Of a stretch of 64,000 bases of DNA, positions 1-11,859 are shown in pieces. The notes below the pieces were generated by a model. The model was not told the origin of the DNA. It ran no database searches and saw nothing but the letters and a program-made list of their open reading frames with translations. The position numbers were made by a program, and so were the translations under genes. Origin of the DNA: Pollenia angustigena (lineage: Eukaryota > Arthropoda > Insecta > Diptera > Polleniidae); contig OV884059.1 of the NCBI GenBank assembly GCA_930367215.1, forward strand, positions 53,600,957-53,664,956, in the 5' to 3' direction. Numbering within the stretch: position 1 is the first letter of the stretch; each line of letters begins with the position of its first letter.

Positions 1-3000
1 TTTATTTGAGTAACATCTTTAGTTTTTCTAAAATCTTTGGATGAAGTTTCGTGACGATCTGGTCCAAACAACCAGTAAAATGCGCATAGGAATACCTTAT
101 CCCATCAACAATAAACTTCAGTTTGTCAATAGTATGAAATGGAAATTTAGCACATTAAAACGCAACCTTGATAATTAATTTTTGAATCCCAAGAAAAACT
201 TTAATAAAAAAAATTATGTTTTGGTCATAACTTTTTTGTATCTGAACCGATTTTTTCGAGTTTTTCAGAAAATATGTTCTACTAAAGATTTCCGATCTTT
301 ATATATAAGGCGTATCCATAGGTCATATGACAGCCTAAAAATTCAAGTATTTATACAATTTGTCATGTTTTCTGTACGAGAGGTACCACGCCTACTTCTT
401 CAATGCCGCCCACATTTTGTGGTATGCTGTGTATTGATAACCTAAATGTTTGTACCTTATTTGGAAACTCTGGCTCTTGCCGTTCTCCAGATATACAGAA
501 AAAATAAATAAAAAAAAACAACAACAAGGGATTTTTGGGAAAAATTAGCGGCAGTCGTGGTTTTTTGGTCATATCTGAACCATTTGTGGACCGATCTTGC
601 TGAATTCCAATAGCAAGAAATGGTAGACTATATGTGACATAAATTTAAAACAACCAGGCCGCTATCATGTCTGGAGTCTCCGGAAAACACATATCAAACG
701 TAAGACGGACAGACGGACGGACATCGTTAGGTCAACTTCGATCCTCATAAAGACCAAGCATATATATACTTTATAGGAACCAAGATCAAAATTGTAGAAA
801 ATACAAACGGAATGACAAACTTCTATATACCCTTTTCCACCTGTGGTAAAGGGTATATAAAGAGTTCTTTTTAGGAATTCAGTATATTGGACGTAACTCG
901 GGTACTGATTCGACTGATTTAAGTACCAACGTGCTAAGGAAGAGATTATTCATTACCTGCTGTTATAAAACTTGTACTCAGGAAGACCTATAGTTCCCGA
1001 AAATGAGTATTTAAAAAAAATAAAATTATGCTTTGGTCACAACTTGTTTGTATCTGAACCGAGTTTTTCAGAAAATATCTTCTACTAACGACTTCCGATC
1101 TTTTGGTATATAAGGCGTATCCATAGGTCATATGACAGCCTAAAAATTCAAGTATATATACAACTTTTCATGTTTTCTGTAAGAGAGGTACCACGCCCAC
1201 TTCTTCAATCCCGCCCACATTTTGTGGTATGCTGTGTATTAATAACCTAAATGTTTGTACCTAATTTGGAAACTTTGGCTCTTGCCGTTCTTCAGATATA
1301 CAGACAAAATAAGTAAAAAATCAACAACAACAAATAAGGCGTATCCATAGGTTATATGACAGCCTAAAAATTCAAGTATTTATAAAATTTTTCATGTTTT
1401 CTGTACGAGAGATACCACGGCCACTTCTTCAATCCCGCCCACATTTTGTGGTATGCTGTGTATTGTTAACCTTCATGTTTTTACCTAATTTGGAAACTTT
1501 GGCTCTTGCCGTTCTCCAGATATACAGAAAATATAAATAAAAAAAAAACAACAACGGATTTTTGGGAAAAATTAGAGGCAGTCGTGGTTTTTTGGTCATA
1601 TCTCAGCCATTTGAGGACCGATTTTGCTAAATTTCAATAGCAAGAAATAGTGGACTATATGTGACATAAGTGTAAAACAACCAGGCCGCTATCATGTCTG
1701 GTGTCTCCGAAAAACACATATCAAACGTAAGACGAACTGACAGACGGACAGACATCGTTAGATCAACATCGCTCCTCATAAGGACCCAGTATATATATAC
1801 TTTATAGGGTCTATGATCGATATTGTAGAAATTACAAACGGAATGACAAACTTATATATACCCTTTTCTACCTGTGGTAAAGGGTACAAAAAGAGTACTT
1901 TTTATGATTTCAGTATATTGGTCATAACCTTTTTGTATCTGAACCGAGTTTTTGAGAAAATATGAGAAAGATTTCTGAACTTTCGGTATATAAGGCATAT
2001 CCATAGGTCATATGAGAGCCTAAAAATTCAAGTATTTACACAATTTTTCAAGTTTTCTGTACGAGAGGTACCACGCCAACTTCTTCTATCCCGCCCACAT
2101 TTTGTATTTTGTATTGATAACCTAAATGTTGGTACCTAATTTGGAAACTCTTGCTCTTGCCGTTATCCAGATATACAGAAAAAATAAATAAAAAAAACAA
2201 CAACAACAAGGGATTTTTGGGAAAAATTAGAGGCAGTCGTGGTTTTTTGGTCATGTCTCAGCCAGTTGTGGACCGATCTTGCTGAATTGCAATACAAGAA
2301 ATGGTGAACTATATGTGACATGAATGTAAAACAACACATATCAAACGTAAGACGGACAGGCGGATATCGTTAGATCAACTTCGCTCCTCATAAGGACCAA
2401 GCATACATATGTATATATACTTTATAGGGTCTAAGATCGATATTGTAGAAATTACAAACGGAATGACAAACTTATATAAGTTAACAAAAATTATATTTAA
2501 TTTTTGAATCCCAAGAAAAACTTTAATAAAAAAAATTATGTTTTGGTCATAACTTTTTTGTATCTGAACCGATTTTTCCGAATACCCTACCCTACAGAAC
2601 AGAATTATGCTATGAGGTTAAGAATTATGTAAAAATTATTTGTGCCAAATATTGTTTAGTTATCTCCATCAATATGAGATTTGTTTGCCACTAGCCGATT
2701 TAAGCAAGGGGGTTTATATGGGACCTTTGGTTAATTTTGGACCTACCAGCACAACATTTTGTCATGACATAGTACTATCGTAAAAGTCATTGTCGGAAAT
2801 TTTTATTTAAATACCAACATTCATAAGGAAGTTATGACACTTAAAGCTATTTTCGGGAGTATCACTTGTATGGGAGCTATGGTCAAATATGGACCGATTC
2901 CAAAAAAATTTTGTAAGATGATTTTGATTGTAATAAAATAAGGTTTGAACAATGTAAACTAAATACCATCATAATGATGCATCGATCAATATTTTTTTGC

Positions 3001-3274
3001 AACAAATATCTTGCTTTGAACTTTTATTTTGAAATATCTAAGACTTACCAATTTCATATGACAAAGATAAATGATGTTTTCGCACCACGTATGTGACATT
3101 AGAATAGCATCCAAAACAAACACAAAAATATACCGCTAATCGAACTATAAATTTGTTCTTTCGTCATGGATCTTGTTCATTGCTGTTGTAACATTAATTT
3201 TAAAGTATAATTGCAATATTACCGGTATCTGTATTTAATCGGCAGAATATTAAAAATTGTCAATTGCAGTTACT

Positions 3275-4269
3275 AACAAGTAAGAGTGCTATATTCGGCT
3301 GTGCCGAATCTTATATACCCTTAACCATTGTGCGAGCAGAATACAGAGCAACTAGACAAAAACTAAATAATTGTTACATATACATACATATTTACAATAC
3401 TTAAAACTTCATTATAAATAAAATTTAAAAAGCGAAAACTGGTAAATATTTTTTTAATTCGTTTTTAGAACATACAAAAATAAAAATATTAAAAAAAAAA
3501 ATTTTCTTTTGAAAAAACCAAGATTAGAACCAGGGAACTCTCAGTTTCTAACTTAAAACACCCCCTAGACAACTGAAGCATGAAGGAACGTTAATCGAAT
3601 ATCATTAAAATGAAGTATGGCACGTACGTTTACTGTTCACAAAATTAAACACAGTTGAGTTGAAATTATTTTTGTTGTTATTGTTCACCGCAATAGCAAA
3701 GTTGGGAAATATATTCACCAAAATAGTTTGTGCCATGTATGTATGTGTGTTTGTCTGTTTGTTTTCTATTTATCTTTTTGGCGAGTATTTAAGTAGCAAA
3801 AAAACACAAAAATTCCTAGTTTCTATTTGTAAAAATTATTTCGTTAAATAGATGAAATAATAAAGAAGGGTGATAACGAAAATCATATTGGGCATTATGC
3901 TAGTATATGCAAACAATTGAAAGGGGGTATATAAATCTGTCAAACCGGTTAAAAAAGGGCTGAGTTTTAATCAAAATACTAAAATCCCTTTTCACCTCAG
4001 GTGGAAAAGGGTTTATATAAGTTTGTCATTCCGTTTGTAATTTCTACAATATTGATCTAAGACCCTATAAAGTATATATATTCTGGGTCCTTATGAGAAG
4101 AGAACTTGATTTAACCATGTGCTTTATAATAATGAAGTTTTAAGTATTGTAAATATGTATGTATATGTAAAAACTATTAAGTTTTTGTCTAGTTGCTCTG
4201 CATTCTGCTCGCACAATGGTGAAGGGTATATAAGATTCGGCACAGCCGAATATAGCACTCTTACTTGTT
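3275..4269. mobile_element. Foldback-like element with ~145-bp inverted ends, copy 1
   Basis: The left end AACAAGTAAGAGTGCTATAT at 3275 is the reverse complement of the right end at 4250-4269. The arms pair over about 145 bp (3275-3419 against about 4126-4269) with few mismatches. Each arm includes a small internal palindrome TTCGGCTGTGCCGAA followed by a TATACCCTT block. The interior has no credible coding sequence; a 63-codon frame at 3660 is low complexity. Near 3990-4113 the interior holds an inverted copy of the array's TTTATAGGGTC/CCTTTTCCACC tail, which links it to the surrounding repeat family. Confidence 0.75.
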
Positions 4270-4333
4270 TTTGTTTAAGCCTTGATATTGTTACAAGTAA
4301 AACTGGGGCTTTTAATTCTTATTCGCTTAACAG

Positions 4334-7206
4334 TTTTATTTGAGTAAATCTTTAGTTTTTCTAAAATCTTTGGATGAAGTTTCGTGACGATCTGGTCCAA
4401 GCAACCAGTAAAATGCGCATAGGAATAGCTTATTCCATCAACAATAAACTTCAGTTTGTCAATAGTATGAAATGGGAATTTAGCACATTAAAACGCAACC
4501 TTGATAATTAATTTTTGAATCCCAAGAAAAACTTTAATAAAAAAAATTATGTTTTGGTCATAACTTTTTTGTATCTGAACCGATTTTTTCGAGTTTTTCA
4601 GATATGTTCTACTAAAGATTTCCGATCTTTTAGTATATAAGGCGTATCCATAGGTCATATGACAGCCTAAAAATTCAAGTTTTTATACAATTTGTCATGT
4701 TTTCTGTACGAGAGGTACCACGCCCACTTCTTCAATCCCGCCCACATTTTGTGGTATGCTGTGTATTAATAACCTAAATGTTTGTACCTAATTTGGAAAC
4801 TTTGGCTCTTGCCGTTCTTCAGATATACAGACAAAATAAGTAAAAAATCAACAACAACAAATAAGGCGTATCCATAGGTTATATGACAGCCTAAAAATTC
4901 AAGTATTTATACAATTTTTCATGTTTTCTGTACGAGAGATACCACGCCCACTTCTTCAATCCCGCCCACATTTTGTGGTATGCTGTGTATTGTTAACCTT
5001 CATGTTTTTACCTAATTTGGAAACTTTGGCTCTTGCCGTTCTCCAGATATACAGAAAATATAAATAAAAAAAAAACAACAACGGATTTTTGGGAAAAATT
5101 AAAGGCAGTCGTGGTTTTTTGGTCCTATCTCAGCCATTTGTGGACCGATTTTGCTAAATTTCAATAGCAAGAAATGGTGAACTATATGTGACATGAATGT
5201 AAAACAACACATATCAAACGTAAGACGGACAGGCGGATATCGTTAGATCAACTTCGCTCCTCATAAGGACCAAGCATACATATGTATATATACTTTATAG
5301 GGTCTAAGATCGATATTGTAGAAACTTCAAACGGAATGACAAACTTATATAAGTTAACAAAAATTATATTTAATTTTTGAATCCCAAGAAAAACTTTAAT
5401 AAAAAAAATTATGTTTTGGTCATAACTTTTTTGTATCTGAACCGATTTTTCCGAATACCCTACCCTACAGAACAGAATTATGCTATGAGGTTAAGAATTA
5501 TGTAAAAATTATTTGTGCCAAATATTGTTTAGTTATCTCCATCAATATGAGATTTGTTTGCCACTAGCCGATTTAAGCAAGGGGGTTTATATGGGACCTA
5601 TGGTTAATTTTGGACCTACCAGCACAACATTTTGTCATGACATAGTACTATCGTAAAAGTCATTGTCGGAAATTTTTATTTAAATACCAACATTCATAAG
5701 GAAGTTATGACACTTAAAGCTATTTTCGGGAGTATCACTTGTATGGGAGCTATGGTCAAATATGGACCGATTCCAAAAAAATTTTGTAAGATGATTTTGA
5801 TTGTAATAAAATAAGGTTTGAACAATGTAAACTAAATACCATCATAATGATGCATCGATCAATATTTTTTTGCAACAAATATCTTGCTTTGAACTTTTAT
5901 TTTGAAATATCTAAGACTTACCAATTTCATATGACAAAGATAAATGATGTTTTCGCACCACGTATGTGACATTAGAATAGCATCCAAAACAAACACAAAA
6001 ATATACCGCTAATCGAACTATAAATTTGTTCTTTCGTCATGGATCTTGTTCATTGCTGTTGTAACATTAATTTTAAAGTATAATTGCAATATTACCGGTA
6101 TCTGTATTTAATCGGCAGAATATTAAAAATTGTCAATTGCAGTTACTAACAAGTAAGAGTGCTATATTCGGCTGTGCCGAATCTTATATACCCTTCACCA
6201 TTGTGCGAGCAGAATACAGAGCAACTAGACAAAAACTAAATAATTGTTACATATACATACATATTTACAATACTTAAAACTTCATTATAAATAAAATTTA
6301 AAAAGCGAAAACTGGTAAATATTTTTTTAATTCGTTTTTAGAACATACAAAAATAAAAATATTAAAAAAAAAAATTTTCTTTTGAAAAAACCAAGATTAG
6401 AACCAGGGAACTCTCAGTTTCTAACTTAAAACACCCCCTAGACAACTGAACCATGAAGGAACGTTAATCGAATATCATTAAAATGAAATATGGCACGTAC
6501 GTTTACTGTTCACAAAATTAAACACAGTTGAGTTGAAATTATTTTTGTTGTTATTGTTCACCGCAATAGCAAAGTTGGGAAATATATTCACCAAAATAGT
6601 TTGTGCCGTGTATGTATGTGTGTTTGTCTGTTTGTTTTCTATTTATCTTTTTGGCGAGTATTTAAGTAGCAAAAAAACACAAAAATTCCTAGTTTCTATT
6701 TGTAAAAATTATTTCGTTAAATAGATGAAATAATAAAGAAGGGTGATAACGAAAATCATATTGGGCATTATGCTAGTATATGCAAACAATTGAAAGGGGG
6801 TATATAAATCTGTCAAACCGGTTAAAAAAGGGCTGAGTTTTAATCAAAATACTAAAATCCCTTTTCACCTCAGGTGGAAAAGGGTTTATATAAGTTTGTC
6901 ATTCCGTTTGTAATTTCTACAATATTGATCTAAGACCCTATAAAGTATATATATTCTGGGTCCTTATGAGAAGAGAACTTGATTTAACCATGTGCTTTAT
7001 AATAATGAAGTTTTAAGTATTGTAAATATGTATGTATATGTAAAAACTATTAAGTTTTTGTCTAGTTGCTCTGCATTCTGCTCGCACAATGGTGAAGGGT
7101 ATATAAGATTCGGCACAGCCGAATATAGCACTCTTACTTGTTTTTGTTTAAGCCTTGATATTGTTACAAGTAAAACTGGGGCTTTTAATTCTTATTCGCT
7201 TAACAG
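4334..7206. repeat. Complete middle copy of the 2873-bp array unit
   Basis: The start TTTATTTGAGTAAATC at 4334 recurs at 7207, and the sequences stay in register (3660 with 6533, 4119 with 6992, 2461 with 5334). The copies differ by scattered single bases and a few short indels, so the duplication is recent. The unit contains one foldback element (6148-7142), about 400 bp of unique-looking AT-rich filler, and two modules of the GGCGTATCC repeat. Confidence 0.8.
6148..7142. mobile_element. Foldback-like element with ~145-bp inverted ends, copy 2
   Basis: This is the same element as at 3275-4269, carried along by the 2873-bp tandem duplication. Differences are single bases (for example ACCCTTCACC instead of ACCCTTAACC in the left arm). 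It is a duplication copy, not an independent insertion, because the flanks are identical too. Confidence 0.75.
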
Positions 7207-8143
7207 TTTTATTTGAGTAAATCTTTAGTTTTTCTAAAATCTTTGGATGAAGTTTCGTGACGATCTGGTCCAAGCAACCAGTAAAATGCGCATAGGAATA
7301 GCTTATTCCATCAACAATAAACTTCAGTTTGTCAATAGTATGAAATGGGAATTTAGCACATTAAAACGCAACCTTGATAATTAATTTTTGAATCCCAAGA
7401 AAAACTTTAATAAAAAAAATTATGTTTTGGTCATAACTTTTTTGTATCTGAACCGATTTTTTCAGAAAATATGTTCTACTTTCCGATCTTTTGGTATATA
7501 AGGCGTATCCATAGGTCATATGACAGCCTAAAAATTCAAGTATTTATACAATTTGTCATGTTTTCTGTACGAGAGGTACCACGCCTACTTCTTCAATGCC
7601 GCCCACATTTTGTGGTATGCTGTGTATTGATAACCTAAATGTTTGTACCTTATTTGGAAACTCTTGCTCTTGCCGTTCTCCAGATATACAGAAAAAATAA
7701 ATAAAAAAAACAACAAGGGATTTTTGGGAAAAATTAGCGGCAGTCGTGGTTTTTTGGTCATATCTGAACCATTTGTCGACCGATCTTGCTGAATTTCAAT
7801 AGCAAGAAATGGTAGACTATATGTGACATAAATTTAAAACAACCAGGCCGCTATCATGTCTGGAGTCTCCGGAAAACACATATCAAACGTAAGACGGACA
7901 GACGGATGGACATCGTTAGGTCAACTTCGATCCTCATAAAGACCAAGCATATATGTACTTTATAGGAACCAAGATCAATATTGTAGAAAATACAAACGGA
8001 ATGACAAACTTCTATATACCCTTTTCCACCTGTGGTGAAGGGTATAAAAACAACGACAAGAGATTTTTGGGAAAAAATAGAGGCAGTCAGGACATGGTTA
8101 GATCAACTTCGCTCCTCATAAGGACCCAGCAAATACTTATATA

Positions 8144-8353
8144 GGGTGAGTTCCAAAACATCAGTTGCAAAGCAACTCGCTTTTTTAAGTGCTTTCTACC
8201 AAGCAACCGTGAAAAATTTTACAATGTTATCTGTACCAAAGTTCACTAAAAACAATATCGATGCGTACACAATAATCAAACTAGATATAGTTAAACTCTA
8301 TGATACTTTTTTGACTTTGACTGCAAAGTATTATGATGTTTAGGAACTCAGCC
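8144..8353. mobile_element. PIF/Harbinger-type MITE with ATA target duplication
   Basis: A 210-bp insert has ends GGGTGAGTTCCAAAACATCA on the left and, on the right, the reverse complement of GGCTGAGTTCCTAAACATC. It is flanked by ATA at 8141-8143 and 8354-8356. The ends match those of the 2.4-kb PIF/Harbinger elements at 29631 and 39945 (GGGTGAGTTCCAAAACGTCA), so those elements or relatives could have mobilised it. It has no coding capacity. It lies inside the third array unit and is absent from the other units. Confidence 0.8.
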
Positions 8354-8419
8354 ATACTTTACAGGGCCTAAGGTCAAAATTGTAGAAATTACAAACGGAA
8401 TGACAAAGTTATATATACC

Positions 8420-8997
8420 TGTTGACATTCACATCAACATACATTTAATTTTATTTTTAACTATGTTAATGAACTACATAAGTTCAGTGTATCGCTGACA
8501 TAACATTAACATAATTTCATTTTTTGTTTTATTTTACCTTTTGTTTATAAATAATTGTTGACATATCATTATTTTATTTTGTTTACTTGAAGTTCAATCA
8601 TCCCAAACAATTTTATTGTTTACTTTTGTTCATAATTGTTAACATAGCATTATTTTATTTTGTTACCTGAATCATAACTTTATACATTGACATGTTAGTC
8701 AGCAATTATGCAAACAATTAATTGGGTCACTTCCGCATTGTGCAATAGTAACATTCAGTTTTTAATTAATTAAATTTTAGTATATAAGACAGAACCAAAA
8801 TAAAGAAAGTGTTCAATTACTATAAGGCATTTAAAGTGTTTTATTGATTGAATCTATTAGCGTTCTACAAGTTAAAGTGCTTGGAGGACAATCAAGGCAA
8901 TTAATATATCAGTTCAGATTTATGTGTTTAAACTGAAGCATATTATAGCCGCATTCAAAAATACATTTAATCACATTTATACATTGTGAATTATACA
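8420..8997 (+). repeat. BEL/Pao 5' LTR
   Basis: The LTR is 578 bp with TG...CA ends. A TATA-like AGTATATAAG near 8778 is followed within 25 bp by AATAAAG, a plausible promoter and polyadenylation signal pair. It differs from the 3' LTR by a few substitutions and by small indels (for example an extra CATTAA-type stretch near 8500 and a missing TTTTAA near 8452), so the insertion is fairly young. Confidence 0.9.
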
Positions 8998-8998
8998 T

Positions 8999-9016
8999 TG
9001 GTGACCCCGACGGGAT
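8999..9016 (+). promoter_or_regulatory. BEL/Pao primer-binding site
   Basis: TGGTGACCCCGACGGGAT starts one base after the LTR. From memory it closely resembles the tRNA-Trp primer site used by avian retroviruses, differing at one position. I cannot align it to this species' tRNAs, so the tRNA identity is an inference. Confidence 0.75.
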
Positions 9017-9028
9017 CCAACTGATACA

Positions 9029-9181
9029 ATGCAAACATACAGGCTTAATACAGTAACTTATGGAACGTCTGCAGCCCCATACTTAGCCACAAAATGCCTA
9101 CAGCAGCTCGCAGACAAAAATATGGAGAAATATCCTCTGGGCGCTAAAAGTCTAAGATATCATTTGGCTCAGACAGCTTAA
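9029..9181 (+). pseudogene. BEL/Pao reverse transcriptase remnant, catalytic motif lost
   Basis: A 50-codon frame contains the RT block TVTYGTSAAPYLATKCLQQL, typical of the Pao RT palm just before the YxDD motif. It then hits a stop at 9179. Shortly before the stop the reading changes to the frame used by the downstream 870-codon ORF, with a deletion that removes the YxDD residues. Nothing corresponding to gag, protease or the first RT motifs lies between the primer site and this fragment. It cannot encode a working reverse transcriptase. Confidence 0.75.
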
Positions 9182-9195
9182 TAACAGCAGTCGAT

Positions 9196-11808
9196 ATGAA
9201 AACCCAATTAAATAGTTTGTTACAAGAGGCTGGGTTTAAACTGAGGAAATGGTGCGCAAACCATCCTCAGCTACTGTCCGGAATACACCCTGAAGACGTG
9301 GAGCTAAACCTAGACTTCGACGATCAAAGCACAAAAATCTTGGGATTAACATGGAACCCCAAGGCAGACGTATTCTGCCTCAAGGCAGATATCCAAGAAA
9401 CCCAAAGAATCACAAAGCGAACAGTAACATCAGATGTGGCACGGATATTTGACCCATTGGGCATCGCTGGTCCCGTAGTAGTTGCCGCAAAAATGTTTAT
9501 CCAACAGCTATGGCAGCTAGAACTATCATGGGATGACGGACTCCCAGAAGAGCTTTATAACTATTGGTGGTCATTCCGACAACACTTAAAACATATAAAC
9601 AATTTATCTACTAAGAGACATATTTTTGATGGCCAAGTCTCAAAAGACACACAAATACACACTTTTGTAGATGCATCAGAACGAGCTTATGGAGCTGCAG
9701 TCTACATACGTTCCAAATTGAAGGATAATCAAAATATAGTCAGATTGTTATGTTCCAAGTCACGAATCGCACCCTTAAAGAAGGTGACCTTACCAAGATT
9801 AGAACTATGCGCTGCTCTCCTTGGGACCGAACTTACCAGGAGAGTAAAAAAGGAAATACGAGCTGAAAACACTCCAACATACCTATGGTCGGATTCAGAA
9901 ATAGTTCTTCACTGGATTACATCGTCAACATCGTCACTTCGTACATTCGTCGCCAATCGGGTAAGCAAAATTCAAGAGCAAACAACAACCAGCCAGTGGA
10001 GACATGTTGGCTCGAAACAAAATCCAGCTGACCTAATTTCTCGAGGTATAAGTCCAGAAAAACTGTCTCAATGCAACCTGTGGTTCTTCGGACCAATATT
10101 CCTACATGGCAGTGAAAAGGCGTGGCCTAAAGAATTTAATAAATCTCAACCACCTCATTCCGAAGAATTCAAACTTAATCCTGTGACGGCTCTAGCTACC
10201 ACTTCACCTGGATTGGAAGAGATAATCTACAAAATTAATAATCACGGCTCATTCAAGACTCTTCAAAGGGTGGTAGCATATGCACTTCGTTTCCTCCAAA
10301 ATGCTAAGACATCCAAGGCCGCTCGACCAAGCAGCAAAACACTCACAACTCACGAACTCACTTCTGCAACTAACCTAATCACTAAAGGAATTCAAGCGTC
10401 AGAATTTAAAATTGAACTCAACAAGTTAAAGAAAGGGCATGAAATCGAAAAATCAAGTCAAATAAGTGGTTTGTCTCCCTTTCTGGACGAAAATGGCATT
10501 ATAAGGGTAGGGGGAAGGCTAGAGGCCTCTTGCCTCTCATACAACGCAAAACACCCAATACTCCTTCCATACAATGACCCGATCGCAAGACTTATAATGA
10601 AGATGCTACACATCGAAAACCACCACTGCGGTCCACAAACGCTGTTAGCCATCTCAAGACAGCAGTTTTGGATAATCAAGGGTAAGTCGTTAGCCAGAAG
10701 CATCGTCCAAAACTGTGTCCGATGTACAAAATCAAGACCAATACTAATGCAGCAAGTTATGGGAGACTTGCCCGCCACTAGAGTGACTCCAACAAGGCCA
10801 TTCATGATATCAGGTGTAGACTACTGTGGCCCACTCTGGGTGCACTACAAATTAAGGGGAAAGAGGCCCCACAAGGTATACCTAGCAGTCTTTGTTTGCT
10901 TTTCAACGAAAGCAATACATTTAGAGGTAGTAAGCGACTTTACAACAGAAGCATTTATTGGGGCTCTCAAAAGATTTATTGCCCGCCGAGGACGCTGCCA
11001 AACCATATACTCAGACAACGCTACAAATTTTGTAGGAGCACGAAACCAACTTAAGGAATTGAATGACGTCATCTTTTCTGAGCATTCGCAGGAAACAATC
11101 AAAAGGACTTGTAGCAACAGTGGTATTGTTTTCAAGTTTATACCCCCAAGGGCACCGCATTTCGGTGGATTATGGGAAGCAGCAGTGAAATCCGCTAAAC
11201 AGTTACTGGTCAGAAGCATGGCAACAGCTTCACTTACATACGAAGAACTAGAAACTGTCATTGTCGAAATTGAGGCAATACTAAACTCGCGACCACTAAC
11301 ACCTCTATCAAGTAATCCAAACGATTATGCAGCCCTAACTCCCGGTCATTTTTTGATCGGAGAACCACTTACGGCACAAATAGATACAAGAACACACAAC
11401 CCTACCAACCCATCACTATCAAAAAGGTGGAATCTTGTCTCCCAACTGAAACATGAATTTTGGAAACGCTGGTCACTGGAATACCTGCACCACCTCCAAG
11501 AGAAACGAAAATGGAAAACGTCATCCGAAAATGCAAGGGAAGGTAAATTAGTCATAATAAAGGAGGATAATCTACCAGTCATGCAATGGCCACTCGGCAG
11601 GATTCTTAAAACTTATGAGGGAAACGATGGCAAGGTTCGAGTAGCAGACGTAAAAACAGCATCAGGAATAAAAAGACGTCCAATCCATAATTTAGCCCCA
11701 CTACTTACCGAGGTAGAATTAAAGGGAAATGAAGCATCCCACTCTACGCCACACTTGACATCTGATGAAGCAGATATTCCACCAATCAAAAGGCCCAGGT
11801 CACTTTAG
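9196..11808 (+). CDS. BEL/Pao polyprotein: RT thumb/Pao region, RNase H, integrase
   Basis: The frame is 870 codons. It opens with the Pao-specific region after RT (LQEAGFKLRKWCANH near residue 10, then ARIFDPLGIAGPVVVAAKMF). RNase H follows with the expected acidic residues D159 (FVDASE), E203 (LPRLELCAALLG), D233 (WSDSE) and D279 (NPADLISRG). The integrase zinc-binding region has H472/H477 and C507-x2-C510. The integrase core has D542 (GVDYCGPL), D607 (YSDNATNF) and E661 (FGGLWEAAVKSAK). A C-terminal DUF5641-like tail runs from about 715 to 835. The start given is the first ATG of the open frame and is probably not the true start, because in intact elements this is the end of one long polyprotein. 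The frame is unbroken, although the upstream RT is deleted. Confidence 0.9.
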   Translation: MKTQLNSLLQEAGFKLRKWCANHPQLLSGIHPEDVELNLDFDDQSTKILGLTWNPKADVFCLKADIQETQRITKRTVTSDVARIFDPLGIAGPVVVAAKMFIQQLWQLELSWDDGLPEELYNYWWSFRQHLKHINNLSTKRHIFDGQVSKDTQIHTFVDASERAYGAAVYIRSKLKDNQNIVRLLCSKSRIAPLKKVTLPRLELCAALLGTELTRRVKKEIRAENTPTYLWSDSEIVLHWITSSTSSLRTFVANRVSKIQEQTTTSQWRHVGSKQNPADLISRGISPEKLSQCNLWFFGPIFLHGSEKAWPKEFNKSQPPHSEEFKLNPVTALATTSPGLEEIIYKINNHGSFKTLQRVVAYALRFLQNAKTSKAARPSSKTLTTHELTSATNLITKGIQASEFKIELNKLKKGHEIEKSSQISGLSPFLDENGIIRVGGRLEASCLSYNAKHPILLPYNDPIARLIMKMLHIENHHCGPQTLLAISRQQFWIIKGKSLARSIVQNCVRCTKSRPILMQQVMGDLPATRVTPTRPFMISGVDYCGPLWVHYKLRGKRPHKVYLAVFVCFSTKAIHLEVVSDFTTEAFIGALKRFIARRGRCQTIYSDNATNFVGARNQLKELNDVIFSEHSQETIKRTCSNSGIVFKFIPPRAPHFGGLWEAAVKSAKQLLVRSMATASLTYEELETVIVEIEAILNSRPLTPLSSNPNDYAALTPGHFLIGEPLTAQIDTRTHNPTNPSLSKRWNLVSQLKHEFWKRWSLEYLHHLQEKRKWKTSSENAREGKLVIIKEDNLPVMQWPLGRILKTYEGNDGKVRVADVKTASGIKRRPIHNLAPLLTEVELKGNEASHSTPHLTSDEADIPPIKRPRSL

Positions 11809-11859
11809 TGCGTCAAACAGTTTGCACACATCATACGTCCAACTTAAACACATCCCCAT

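Larger units (their letters stand above)
1..8419. repeat. Tandem array of ~2.87-kb fly repeat units, left part
   Basis: The sequence at 4334-7206 repeats at 7207 onward with a 2873-bp offset, and 1-4333 is a longer version of the same unit. Inside each unit, smaller modules recur (a block starting GGCGTATCCATAGG at about 305, 1107, 1327 and 1989, and again in the other copies). Each module ends with GACGGACAGACGGA-type tracts, a TTTATAGGGTC block and a near-palindrome TACCCTTT..CCAC-CT-GTGG..AAAGGGTA (for example 829-856). The short open frames here are repeat noise: they recur identically in the repeated units and have no family motifs. No gene is visible. The array resumes after the BEL insertion at 13834. 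Confidence 0.85.

Noticed and set aside
3660..4343. 63- and 74-codon frames that occur twice (3660/6533 and 4119/6992) and look conserved
   Set aside because: They are conserved only because the 2873-bp unit is duplicated with its flanks; composition is low complexity and one frame lies across the inverted arm of a foldback.
10458..11582. Minus-strand frames of 78-138 codons across the BEL pol region
   Set aside because: They are antisense shadows of the RNase H-integrase frame, with no motif of their own.
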